From the NCBI GenBank assembly GCA_037355855.1, contig CM074766.1:186001-250000 (forward strand): a stretch of DNA of 64,000 bases, read 5' to 3'. Numbering within the stretch: the stretch's first letter is position 1; each line of letters starts with the position of its first letter. Under the pieces are notes generated by a model, which ran no database searches, was not told the origin of the DNA, and worked only from the letters and a program-made list of their open reading frames with translations. Origin of the DNA: Pseudo-nitzschia pungens. Taxonomy: Eukaryota; Bacillariophyta; Bacillariophyceae; Bacillariales; Bacillariaceae. Below, piece after piece: positions 22,416 to 34,632 of this stretch. Position numbers and translations under genes: made by a program.

Positions 22416-23329
22416 ACGAAAGAGTCTCCGGTAATTTTCAAACTGTAATTACTACTACGTAAAATGCGAAGTAACCGTAATGCGCAAGTTTCGCATCGAA
22501 CGGACGATGGCATTCACGCGGCAGAGGAATCGTGCTCCGATGGTTGTTCCGCAATCGACTTCCCTTGCAACTCCATTCCTCGTTGGAGAGATACTACACC
22601 CGTGAGCGCATACTGGCTCACCGCAACGATCGACACCTCTGTATCTATTCTAAACCTGCAATTCGCGGTACGACTAGTCACGGAGCCACACCAATACAAT
22701 GTGCGCTATACGAACCAATCGTAACGTCCTGCCACTCGTGCATACAATGTGATGACACATTTCGACAAGCTATTCCAAGAGCAGTATTCGAACGCGAAGA
22801 AATGACAATGACAACAACAACAACAATAGTAATGATGATGATGACCATTGGCTGTGAAACAAAATTTTAGATTGATTATTAAAAAAAGGGAAGCGGTAGT
22901 TGTTCAAAAATTATTTTCGCACATTCCTGAGGGCTTCCCTGAGCTCCGTGTTGCGCTGTAAGCAAGCTATGCATTCTGCCTTGCGACCTCCACCGGGATC
23001 AATTTGATATATCCATCGATTCGCCTCTTCCTCGTCTTCTCCTCCTCGCTCTCTCTTTTCGGGTTTCGTAATTACCGTTCCGTTCGTTTTCTTTTGTTTT
23101 CTTTTCTTTTGTTTTCTTTTCTTTCCTTTCGTTTATTTCATTCAATTGATTTCGTTCGGGCAGTCGTCCCAGGGACAATCGTTGGGTGGTGGGAGGAGTC
23201 CTTTCTTTCTTCCCCCTCGCCGCGATGTTTTCTCTGCTTGCTTTTTTGCTTGGTTGCTTCGTCCGTTGGCTCGCTCGCTCGTTCGTTCGTTCGTTTGTTC
23301 GTTCTATCGTTTTAAGGCGTGCCGTGGTG
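22416..23329. other. convergent intergenic region, no supported gene
   Basis: Lies between the 3' ends of the ZIP gene (+) and the Cys/Trp-module gene (-). It contains a pyrimidine-rich TTTTC tract at about 23085-23140 and a CGTT repeat at 23271-23305. Open frames here are caused by these tracts. Confidence 0.6.
23271..23305. repeat. CGCT/CGTT tetranucleotide repeat
   Basis: About eight tandem tetranucleotides close to the stop codon of the minus-strand gene. Confidence 0.85.
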
Positions 23330-24199
23330 CTAGCTGTGGCAGACGCAATCCCTGTTCTCATTCTTGCCATGTTTCTTCCAGTGGTTCAGCACTGTCCCGT
23401 CGGTCGGCAAGTTTTTCAGATCCGGATTGTTGACCGTATAGCAACGGGCGGAACAGTTTTCGGGCCACCCAGCATCGCTACAGGAGCAATCCCTTCCGTT
23501 GACCTTGCCGCGCTTGTTCCAGTGGGCAAACGCCTGTTTCTCGTTAAACTTCGACAGATCTTTGTTCTTCTCTCGGTAGCACTTCCAGGAACAACCCTCG
23601 GGCCACAAGTAGCTGCAGATGCAACTCCTTCCCTTGCTCCGTCCGAGTTTGAGATAGTGCTTGAGGGCGTGCTGCTCGGATTTGCCAGCGAATTTGACCT
23701 GCAGGTCCTCGTTGTTGCTCATGTAGCATTCCGCGGAACACTTCTCGGGCCAGCCATTGTTGTTGCTGTTGGTGCTGCTCCTGATTCCGAGTTGCTCGTA
23801 CGCAACTCCCGTTGTACTCCAGGTGTTCCACAGGAGCAAGCCTTCCGCTATCGAGAACAGCAGCAACCCGATGACAAAGCGGCCGCCCCACCTGGACTGG
23901 ATCAATCTCTTGAGCTGACCCATCACACACGTGCACACCTCATCAACAATATCATATTCACCATCACCACCAACACGATCAGCATGACCGGTTTCGTCGG
24001 CGGTGGCTCGTTCCGATGATGGTGATGACGATGGCGATGACGATGACGATGTTAATGCCCTCCTCACCATTCCGATCTTCATGACTCCCCAACCACAACT
24101 TAAGCGTCCGAAGGGTCTCGAATCCTTGTTGCCTCTGGTTCTACGTTTCGTGGCTTTGCTGCCAGCATTATTTCTGCTACGATCCCGGTAGGTGTTCAT
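23330..24199 (-). CDS. single-pass membrane protein with three Cys/Trp repeat modules
   Basis: 289 residues, function not recognised. A basic, Ser-rich N-terminus is followed by one membrane helix at about 107-124, so the C-terminal half probably faces the lumen or outside. That half is three tandem modules of about 42-47 residues (150-196, 199-241, 245-288). Each starts W-P-E-x-C-S, has C-Y-x4-N-x-D-L, then A-x2-H-x3-x-G-x4-R, and ends C-x-C. The internal N-P-D-L...H-W...G pattern recalls the short Y-x-x-x-N-P-D-V...H-Y...G...G-R repeats found in many bacterial surface proteins, here with added Cys pairs that could form disulfides. Adhesion or carbohydrate contact would be a guess. Met 40 (24082) is a possible alternative start. 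Confidence 0.75.
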   Translation of the reverse strand: MNTYRDRSRNNAGSKATKRRTRGNKDSRPFGRLSCGWGVMKIGMVRRALTSSSSSPSSSPSSERATADETGHADRVGGDGEYDIVDEVCTCVMGQLKRLIQSRWGGRFVIGLLLFSIAEGLLLWNTWSTTGVAYEQLGIRSSTNSNNNGWPEKCSAECYMSNNEDLQVKFAGKSEQHALKHYLKLGRSKGRSCICSYLWPEGCSWKCYREKNKDLSKFNEKQAFAHWNKRGKVNGRDCSCSDAGWPENCSARCYTVNNPDLKNLPTDGTVLNHWKKHGKNENRDCVCHS

Positions 24200-25922
24200 C
24201 CGTTCCTTCTGATACTTGCGGTATTATGACAAAATTCTGTCGGAATTCGCCTTTCGAGTTTCTCGACGCTCAAAGCGGAACTGTATACGATAAGATCTTA
24301 TGTAAAGTAAGGTACCAATGATTTCTTTGAGATGCGTTGGGTTTCGGTCGACATAATATGCCCTCACAATAAGGATTGTGTTACAGCACCAATATTCTTT
24401 TCTGTGTTTCATTCGGAGCTGTTACGACTTTGTTGATGACACGAATGAATTGCAGTGCCGAAACAGAGTGTTTGCTATTTTTGATTTTTTGTTCATCATG
24501 CTATTGTATTTTTCAGCGACGAACAATGTTGTAATCTTATGTGTAGATAAGAATCAATCCCTCGCATTGTTTATGGTCATTATTGTTGATCTCCTTCCAC
24601 AACATCTGTCCCATAAATTATTTCAAACTGCAACCTGTGGCGCCACTAAGAACAACATGACACGCAAGATATCATCTACAAGCTAGTAGTATCTACCGGT
24701 AGCAGAACTCTCGATCCCGGATTAATAGAACCAGACAATAAGGTTACTATGTTACTGGTTACTGGTATGTAAGGTTACACTTGTGTCTGTGACCACCGAA
24801 AGAATGTACGTCTATCACACATCTAATATGATGTAAGATTCATTAAGATTACTTCGTATTTGTGTTACACATCATATCAGCAAGTCTTACCGGTGGTCAA
24901 TTACCGTATTACGGTATGTTATCAGTCATCAGTTCTCATGATCTCAACAATTCCTCAATCAAATGTTGTGCGGTACCGTACAGATGGACAGACATTATTC
25001 AGGACACACGGATTGATTTTGATTCTGATTTTGGTGATGATGATGATGATTCCTTCATTCCTTCATACTCATTCCGTTACCAGTAAGACTTCCTCGTGCA
25101 CTTGTACCGTACGTTGTTCCGCGAACGGCTATTGATGAATAACCTTACTCGCCGGTTCGTACGGTAAGATTACCGTTCCGTGTTTTTATTGTTTCAAACA
25201 ATATCCTCCAACATGGCTCGCGCTCGCCCGCATGTGTCTGGCCATATTGTTGTTGCGGAGGGAGACGGTTTGCCGATGCATTTTTTCTATCAACCAACAA
25301 TCCACAAGAACTTACCGAATTATTGTTTTGGGTTCACGAAATCGGGAGTTGGGACTTTTGGATTGTCGATTGACCGAGACCCATCCGTAAGATTGCGGTA
25401 GTTACTTAGTTAAGGTTACTTCTAGTTTAGTACGAAGTAGAAGCACATTCCGAATCCGTGGCACGGTGCGCACTAAGCACCAGCAAGTACGAAGTACTAA
25501 GGTTACTATTTTCGTACCAGTAATTACTGGCAATCGGGCAAACGGCAATCCTTCTCCGTCCTTGTCGCCCGTCGTCTTCGACTCCTCCGGACCCTGGTAC
25601 GGTAGCTGGACGCTCGACTCGCCCACTCACCTCCGGAGCCTCGGGAACGCGATCGAAACGCTCACTCACTCACTCACTCAACCCCATACGGTAGCAGCGT
25701 ATAATCTTACTGTATCGTAAGCTGGCGCACTGCCGGGAATGAACGAACTCGGATCTGTCCATCTCGCGGAAGCAACGAAAGAAGGAAGCACGATAACATT
25801 ACGACGCCAACAGGATACATTAGCTACCAAGATACATCAGCTAACAAGTTAGCGTGTCAGGTAGCTTGGTAACTAGTTTGCTGCACGTAACTTAGTTCGA
25901 TAGCCCGCGAAGAAAGCAAATC
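24200..25922. other. divergent intergenic region, no supported gene
   Basis: Divergent promoter space between genes at 23330-24199 (-) and 25923 (+). It is especially rich in recurrent words: exact GTAAGGTTAC at 24769-24778, variants near 24740, 25139, 25163, 25408 and 25498, and TACGAAGTA-type words near 24850, 25433 and 25488. A CTCA repeat lies at about 25662-25682. Confidence 0.6.
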
Positions 25923-26251
25923 ATGTCGACTACCGCAACGGCTTCTTCCTCGGGTTCCGCCGGCAAGCGCGGGAAGAAGGGATCCAAAAACAGGAGTCGG
26001 AATTCCCGCATTGCTTCCATTTCGTCCGCGGCATCCACTTCCACATCCGCATCCGCTTCCATGTCTGCATCCGCATCCGCATCCGCATCCATGTCTGCAT
26101 CCGCATCCACTTACATCGGGCAAGGATCTTCCGCTCTGCTCGAGGGAAGGGACGACAACGCCCGCCCGGGAGAAAGCGCTGCGATGATTGCCAATGCCAT
26201 GGCGATTGCGAACGCGAATCTGAAACGAAAGCAGGAAAGCAAGCGCAAGAA

Positions 26252-26284
<33 letters not shown>

Positions 26285-29200
26285 GCAACTGCAACTGCAA
26301 CTCCAACAACAAAACGGAAGAGAACAAAGCGACGAAATGGGAGCGTCCATGGCCCTCTTGTTGAACGAGAATCCTCGCTTCCACTTTGCGAGCCGGGGCG
26401 TTGGCCGAAAACGGGGCCGAAACGATGCCACTGCGGGTGCAAGCAATACCAACACGAATAGCAACAGCAACAACAGCAGCAGCAACAGCAACAGCAATAA
26501 CAGCAATAACAGCAACAGCAATAACAACAACGAGGAATTCCGGTTCGCTTCGTCCATCGCATTCCATCGTGCCCGCACCCAGCGACGAACACTTTCTCGG
26601 CTTTCATCGAGAGTTGTTTGGCAGCAAATACAACTGCGAGCACAAGCACGAGTTCGAGTTCGAGTTCGAGTTCGAGTTCGAGCACGAGAAGAATAACTCC
26701 AATGCCCGCAACGACTCTGCTTCCTTTCGACCGATACTCAGTGCCCATAATCTGTATCGAATCAAGGTTCTGGTCCGGTGCGCATGGATTTTGATTCGCA
26801 GGTTTCGACCCCTGCGGGACATTCCCGATCTGATTCTCGGGCGAAGAAGACCCCCGAACAACAGCAACAACAACAATAATAACAACAACAATAATAACAA
26901 CAAACAATCCACCCACCGTCCTGTCGGACCTGCGTGCGGTCCCTGCGATCTGCAATCGTTGCTTTTGGATTGATCCTGTTGGGTTGCGTCTCGATAGCCG
27001 CGGTGTCTTCGGCGGTTGCGTGGCAGGTGTCCAGGCTCCTCTGTTTCGTGGTTTCCGCTCTCCTGGTGGACTGGAAGGACGTGGCGAGGGCCTGCCCGGT
27101 GTGGTTCCTCGCAACCGTGGAAAAACTCGCGTGGCTGGCGCTGGAATTCGATCGGTGGATTTTGTTCGGAAACCGCTGGAGGGGGCGGGAATGGAACCGG
27201 AACCGGTTCGACTTTGGCAACACTGCCAAAACCAAGCCCCAATCCGCCGCCAAGAATCGCTGCCTGTGGACCCTGCCCCCGCCGTCGGCCCTGCGCCGAT
27301 CCCTGCACGCGATACCGGGCAAGGCGCGAACCGACACACGGCCCGGTGGTGCATCCGCATCATCATCATTATTCGCATCATCATCATTCGCATCATCATT
27401 TGCATCATCGTCGTCGTCTTCCTCCGGCGGCCCGCAATCCGCGGAGCAAAATCACCCCGCCGTCCGCAAAGACGAGCGGCAACCTCAGTGGGGCGCGTAC
27501 ACGAAAAAGCACGTGGAAGCCATCGATTACTGCTTCATCATGATGCGGGAAGAATACATCGAAACGCAGTACGCAAAACTCCAACGGAGACAATCCTTGT
27601 CCCGGGAAACCCTCGTGAAGAACGGAATGGACGCCACCCAACGCCAGGCTCGAACTCTTTCGGAGAACCTCTTCGATTTCGTCCATGGAAAGCTTTCGGC
27701 GGGAATTTGTCCTGGATCCCTCAACCAACAACATCGACCCGAAGGACCTCGACGAAACCATTGGGATTTCCGTCAAGCTGCTCGAAATACTGGAAGCGAC
27801 GGACTCGCTGGACGACTTGGGCGACGACGCCAACAGCAACAGTCACGGCCACGGCCACAGCCACAGCCACAGCCACAGCCATAATCACAGCCACAATCAC
27901 AATCGCAGCGATGGTGGCGGTGATGGTTCGGACAGGCCACACAAGAAACCATCGTCGTCATCGTTGTCGACGATGTTGTTTTCGAATTCTCATTCCCATT
28001 CAAATTCGTCATCGACGACAAACCTGAAACACCGTCTGCAACTCCCGGACGGCGAAGACTTTGGTGATCGCGATTGCGAAAATGGCAACCGCAACGGCAA
28101 CCGCGACGGCAACCGCAACGGCAACGGGAACGATGACACCGACAATCGCAGCGAGGGAGGAGGATCTCTGTCCGACGACGGAACGGCCGCCGACATGAAC
28201 TGGATGGACGTCGGACACGAGATCGGGATGAAGCTCCTCGGAAGCGCGGCCGTGCAAAATGCCCTGGCATCCCACGACACGGTCGAGAAAATCAGCACCC
28301 TCAAGGAAAAGGTGGACAGCCACTTTAGCCAGAAACGAGAGCGCCGGAACGGCACCCGAATGCCCAAATCCAAGTCCCACTCCAAGTCCCGCTCCAAAAC
28401 CAACGGCGGGGGTGCCCGAAACGAGAGCCGATCCATGGACGGCAGCCAAAACGAGGGAGGAGGAGGACAGACCGGCGTGTCGTCGTCGTTTGCGTCGCGG
28501 AACGGAGGGAAGGGTGGTGACGGCTGCGACGACGACGATTATTATTATTCCGAAAGCGAGGACACGGTCCGGACCGCGAGGGACCCGCCGGTGGTGACGG
28601 ATTTCGGACACTACCAGCTCGATCCCTACGCGGAATCCCTGCCGGTCCACCCCATGTGGACGTCGGCGGGAGCGGCGGCCGCTTCTCCCACCCATTCCTT
28701 CAACACCATCGAGACCCCGGACACCAAGGATCGGGACCGCGACTGCGACTGCGACTGCGACTGCGAGGACGATCATCCCTCGTTTGTTTCCGCGTCCGCA
28801 TCGGTATCGGAGTCGGTATCGGCATCGGCATCGGCATCGGTATCGACATCGGCATCGGCATCGGCGTCGGCCACCGAGGACGTTACGCTCTCGCCGTCGA
28901 AACACGTGGGTCGACAGGTCGGACCGGGGGATTGTTCGTCGCCGCTCTCTCCCCTGTCTCCGGGGAGGAGCCAGGACAGCAAGCACGACCAAACTAATAC
29001 ACAAGATCCACAGCGGTCTCGCGCTGCCAAGAATCGGGGAACCCCTCGATGCGGATGCGTCCAAGGCCTCCAAAAAGATGTCCAAGTCGTCCAAACTCGT
29101 CTCGAAACTGACCCAAAAGACCAAGAAACTTCTCCCGCGACGGCGCAAGGACGACTCCACCAAGAGTATGTCCACGGATGCCACCGACAACCTCAACGAC

Positions 29201-32200
29201 AGCAGGGAAATCATGATCGAGCACCTGTCCCCCGTGACCTCGAAATCGAGACGGCCCTTGCTTCTTCCCGGTGTCAAGATCGCCGTTCCCTTGCTGCCCA
29301 TTCGACCCGATGCTCCGAAGGAACAACGGTCCTCGCGCAAGCGAGTCAAGGAACGCTTTCAGATGGCCACGGTCGTGAGCAGCAAACGAATCTGCATCTT
29401 CGAGAAGAACAACATGCCCAAGAGCGGAAACCGAGGGACAAATTGCCTCTCGATCACGGTCAACCTGGACAAGTGCTTCCTGCGAAACGGACAGTTTGCC
29501 ACCATGACGATACGCATCATGGACGACTGGGGCCCGCGGTACATGCCCAAGCACTCGAAATTGCCCATGGGATCCTGCGTCGCCACCAGCTTCGGATTGG
29601 GAGTCCTGGTCGGATGGAGAGTCGAGGACGACTGCCACATTGTCCGATCCCTCTGGCAGCACCGAGGGGCGGGCAGCGCTTGCGCCTACCTGCGGAGGGA
29701 TTCGATCCACGCCACGGTGGAGGCCGCCGTTGGCTTCGAGGTCGACACCACCCTCGGCAGCGGAACCGTGACGGGCTACACCAACGGCGGGCCGGACTTT
29801 CGGTCCGGCCGGTACTTTGTCAAGATCTCGGACGAGGGCCGCCACCACAGGCAGGTCGTGGAACTCAATCGGGGCGACGTGCTCGCCTGCGCCAGCCCCC
29901 GGTTCATCCCCATTGTCGAGCACATTCGTGCCGCGGCGCGGTACCAACTCCAGATCGACCGGTACCGGGAACTGCAATACCAGAAAACCGCCGACCCCGA
30001 AGACTCGAGCAACAAGATGTGGGGCGAATTTTCGCACCACTTCAACATCTTGTGGAAGAGTTTTCTCCGGGCCATCGACGAGGACGACGAATTCGACGAC
30101 GGAATGAACGAATTCATTCAGTCCTGCGTCAATTTCCTCAACAAGCTGGATGCTCCCGACGATGGATCCGGGGGGTCCGAAAGCTACGCCGAGGAGCGCG
30201 AGCATCCCCTCGACACCAGCTTTGTCATTCACACCACGGACAGCAACAACTCACAGGTCACCAAGAGCAAGAGCTCGTCGTCCTCCATAGGCGCGGGGGA
30301 CGGCGCCGTCGACCGGTACGACTCCGGATTCTGGTTGATGAACAACGTGTTTGACATTTTCCACAATGGCCGAAAAACGTCCAAGAAGGTCGACTTTGAC
30401 ATCGACGAGGACATTCCGCTGGAGGGAATCGAGGTCCAGTGCACACCACGCCGGCAGCGCCGCAGCGAAAAGAACTACGCCCGCGCCTTTGGCGTCCTGC
30501 GGACTCTCACGCGGACGGTGACGATCGCCAAGGCGGCCAGTGCCGACGAGCCGGACTTTAAGATCGCTCTGTCGCTGTGCCACGAGTTTTTGTTGTTTGT
30601 CAAGCAGGTCATCAAGGTGCAGAAGAAGAACATGGACCACGACTCGCTGGAGGTCTGGAGGTCCGCCTGGGGCGAAATCGTTTCCGTCTTTGGGCCCGTA
30701 CAACAGCGGCTGAGGCGAATCGGAGAGGGCATTGCCGGTACGTTGCATTGCGGTTGCGATCTTGTTTGTTTCGTTTGTTTGGATGACTTGGACGTCCATT
30801 GGATTTTTATTTCTCTGCGGTCCGAATCGAGTGGAATGGAATACACGCGCCTAACCAACGAAACGCTTTGCGATTGTACTCTGCCTCTACAGAGAGAATG
30901 GAAAAACATGGCAGACGTGCCAAGGCCCGGCTGTTGAGATTTGTGGACATTATCGTTCAAGACGAGAGTCTGTTCTCGGCTATGGAACAGGGAGATTGGA
31001 CGCGTTGCGCGCAGCAAATCGAGGTGGCAATGGTAAAGGCCAACATTATCGACGAACAAAGCCGTAAGCATTACCACAAAACTGCCCATTTTGTGTACAA
31101 CCATTTCGCTTCCGCCACGGACCAAAAACAATGGCGCTGCTGCCCGCAACAACGAGAAAGTTGCAAAATTCTTGCTGGCCATTCAATTGTTTGCCGCACC
31201 CAAAAAGGCCACCCTCGGGTTCTTCCTCCAGGACTGGGTCCTCGAGATTTTGGAACGAATATTCGTGCGCGCCTTTTCGAAGAACGAGGTCGCCTCGAGG
31301 ATGCTGAGCATCCATTGCTCGAACTTTACCACCCTGCGGCGGTTTCGCATGCTGAAAGATTTCACCATTGCCGGCAAGCTCTGGATCCCGTTGCTGGATG
31401 CCGCCGACGAGGAATTTTCGTGGGCGGTTTCCAAGCTGCCCTCCAACGCGCAGGAGTATCTCTCCCCCATTTCCAGTTTGTTTTCCCTCTGCGTGGTGCA
31501 GTTCCACAAGATCGACCAGGGAGATCTGACGAAAGACTGGCTCGATTTCTTGCTGGAGGAGGAAGCCGCCAACATCATTCACGAACTGGACATGAAGCTC
31601 ATTCTCGCGCTCGAGTCGTTTTCACGGGATATCAAAGACACAATGGTTGTGCTGCCGTATTATCCAAGGTGAGCCCCGAAAGAGCCGAACCCCATGATTT
31701 CCAGCAATCGACTCGCCTTTGTTTCTTTGTTACCGGTTTTCTCACGTTTCCAATTGTTTTCGAACCCTCTTTATACCGCATATTAGCATCGACGATGACA
31801 TTCTCAATCTCGTCGATGGTATCAATGTGGACGAATTTGTCAAGGAAGCCTCAACTGCTTTGGAGGACGAGGGCATGCTTCGCGACTTTATCAAAAAAAA
31901 GGCAACGGTTGCGGTGGAACGGTTTTTGGTAAGTATGATTCTTTTGGCGGGAGCGCGATAGGTGTGGCTTTTTTTGGTTGCACTTTTCTAATTGTATTTC
32001 TCTTTATTGTAGGACTACCTTCCAAAAATGTCAATTCCTGTTGAAAAGCGAGATCTTGGTGAGGGATGGACCCTCACCTGTCGTGGTGCTGGTGGGGGAG
32101 ACTTGACTCTCACGGAATTGAATCTAAAGGTAGGTAGATTCGTTGGCGATGTGCACCTGGAAGATCTGATCAGTTGTATCGAAGTTTCATAATATCACGT

Positions 32201-33282
32201 AGCTAACTTCTTTTATGGAAACAAATATGTGATTTCGAAACTCTCAGAGAGAAAATCTCACGTGTCAAGTCTTGGGAGGGGATTCTCTTTTGTTCCCTGC
32301 GGCTGATACTCTGACCGAGCTGGGGGCATCCTCAAGTGCAAGGAGCAATGTAGGTCAATTGATAAAGTCAATGCCAAAGAACACGGTGACACTTGTCGAT
32401 GAAACTTCCATTCTCTCGGTCATCAAGCAAATTATTTTGAATGCACAGCGCGACGGTTGCTGGAAAGCTGGCAGAGGAGGGGTGCACAAGCCACCATCCG
32501 ACAGATATGCCGCCGCAGCCCTCGATAATCTCCCGGTGTCTTCGGTGCTGAATTGCGGCATAAATCTCTGGAGAAATCTCGAGATTGACGACGACGAGTT
32601 GCTCGAAATTGCCATCCGCGATGTTTCATACCAAATTCAACTCGGTGATGACAACAACGAAACCAACCACCATTTGAGTAGAGAGATGATGGAAGAATAC
32701 CCCGAGCTCGATACGTGGAATTCCTCGGCAACCATGTCGTCCGTTAGTGAGGCATATGAACCGGCCAGGCATCGATTCAATCCCCGTGTCGACCCGACGG
32801 TCCTGTTTTTGGAAATCAAAAAGTTGACATTCAACCTGGAGAATTTCATGTTCCGCATCGAAAAGCACGAGAACAGAAGGACCGTGTTTGATCCGGCGTT
32901 CGAGGGGACTGGTAGCATCTTGGTGCGGGACGTTTTGATCAGGCTGCGAGTAGAATGTGTGAAGGGCTTCATTCGGAAACCGGCGGGAAGATTCGATATT
33001 CCCGTCCCGGTGTTGCAGCTGAGCGATTTGGAGGTTTCGCTGGAAGAAGTGAAACTCGAAGTTCACGACACCGGAGCAGATTGGTTGCTCAACAAGATCG
33101 TGGAGGGTTTCGGAGATCGATTTACCGAAACCATTTCTGCCAATCTGTGCGATCAGGTTCGCAAGCAGATGGACGAAGCCCTCAACAATCTGAATGGGTA
33201 TTTCGAAGAAAATCCAGAATTTTTGCTTGGCATGCTGGACATCTCGCTCGATGACTTGGACGAAATGACAGTATATGTATGA
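25923..33282 (+). CDS. very large membrane-anchored protein with duplicated beta-rich module and TULIP/HAM1-like C-terminal half
   Basis: About 2,200 residues from at least six exons. Supported introns, all phase-consistent, are 30738-30892, 31064-31160, 31669-31786, 31929-32012 and 32130-32247. A further likely intron is 28906-29005, with ACTAATAC before the AG. Frame also shifts by +1 near 26580 and 27686, and between 26900 and 26935, without clear splice signals; these may be indels. Order of parts: Ser/Gln/Asn-rich N-terminus; two hydrophobic helices (DNA about 26940-27130); low-complexity region with HGHGHS and SASA runs; two beta-rich repeats of about 45 residues (DNA 29566-29920) with G-x-G-x-V-x-G-W/Y; then a helical and beta half. 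The last 110 residues have the V-x-L-x-x-L-x-L...S/G-A-D-W-L...I-x-x-x-F-x-D pattern of TULIP lipid-binding proteins, closest in feel to HAM1-like/SMP. I infer an anchored lipid-transfer protein. Residues before 26973 could be a separate gene. Confidence 0.6.
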
Positions 33283-34632
33283 CCAAGTCCTCTATGCCAC
33301 GAATAAAAAACAACGTATCTTAGCTAACCATTGCTATTGTTAGTATCGTTATGATTTCACATAGTACTGTTCTATTCTATTCGTACTGGTAGTGGCTATA
33401 CTACTTTCCATGCGAGGTGGTACTGCTACTACTACAATTACATCACAAGTGTGACGTTCTTCAAGTGCAATGCGTTACAAGACTTGCGTTAACATGAATT
33501 ATCTCTAGTCATTACACCAAATCAAACGTTTCGAACTAGTAGGTGCATCATGAAAACACGGCAAACTTAACTGAACTTCAATCCGCTTCTGTGTAGTGTT
33601 TGGAGAAATTCATCTCCTACATCATGCAGTCAACCAACGACTTCAACGAGAATGGTTCCTGAATAGAATGAACGAAACAGAGTGATGTCCCAAATCCTTG
33701 CTGTTACTCCAAAACCAAGGGATGTAGCAGACCTAAGCAGGTTGGGACGGCTCTATTGGATACCAAGAGTTTATTATTCCAGTGCCGGAGGCAATGCACC
33801 ACTAATTATTCACCTTTGGTTAATCCACCTAGTACAGCTTTCTTGTTGGGTACCATTCTTTCTTGATGCTGCTGGCACCTATCACATCAGGAAAGCGCTT
33901 TCGAAAGCAATCATGGATACCGTACAACCGTAGAACCCACCCGACATGGGCCAACAATTCAACCAATGAGCTACAAGTTTCACGAATGAATAGCATACGT
34001 ACCTTCATTCTTGCGAATGTTCATTCCACTCGTTTTCGATTCCCACATGCTTCATGAGGACAAAAACATCCCGACGGGAATGTATCCACGAGTGAAAAAT
34101 ACCAGTTATCGACACCATACTCCTATCCTGTAAATGTTCAATTTTTGTTGAGGTAAGGTTACATCATGGTTTGCCGGCATGTTCATTCTTTATCTTGGTC
34201 GCACAAAGGAATAAGTCACACATCGAAACAACATTCACGTACCTGTAAATGAAGCAACGGAAAAGTCTGTCGGTCAAAAGATGGATAATCACCAAAAGGG
34301 CCATTGTAAATGCCAAGATTTTGTGATTTTTTTGGTCTCTGAGTCGGATGTTATCCCCGAAAAGAAGTTTCCAGACGATGAAACTACTCCCTTTAATGGG
34401 TTTGTCCTAAACGATCCGAAAACCAAGCGCATGGTGAATGAATAATGAATGATGGATAGAATGGTTGATTCGTTGTTTCACACTCAATCGTGTTGTTCAT
34501 AGCTACCAAGTGCTTTTACCATGCCGAGAGATTGCCTACTGAGACCGAGATCCATTGCTTGATTCATTCCCTCCACAACAACACAACGCAACAACTGCGA
34601 CAGCCTGCTGACAGCGGGATTTTTGATCAGCC
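33283..34632. other. intergenic region, no supported gene
   Basis: AT-rich spacer between two plus-strand genes. It holds an exact GTAAGGTTAC at 34153-34162. Only short open frames are present. Confidence 0.6.
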
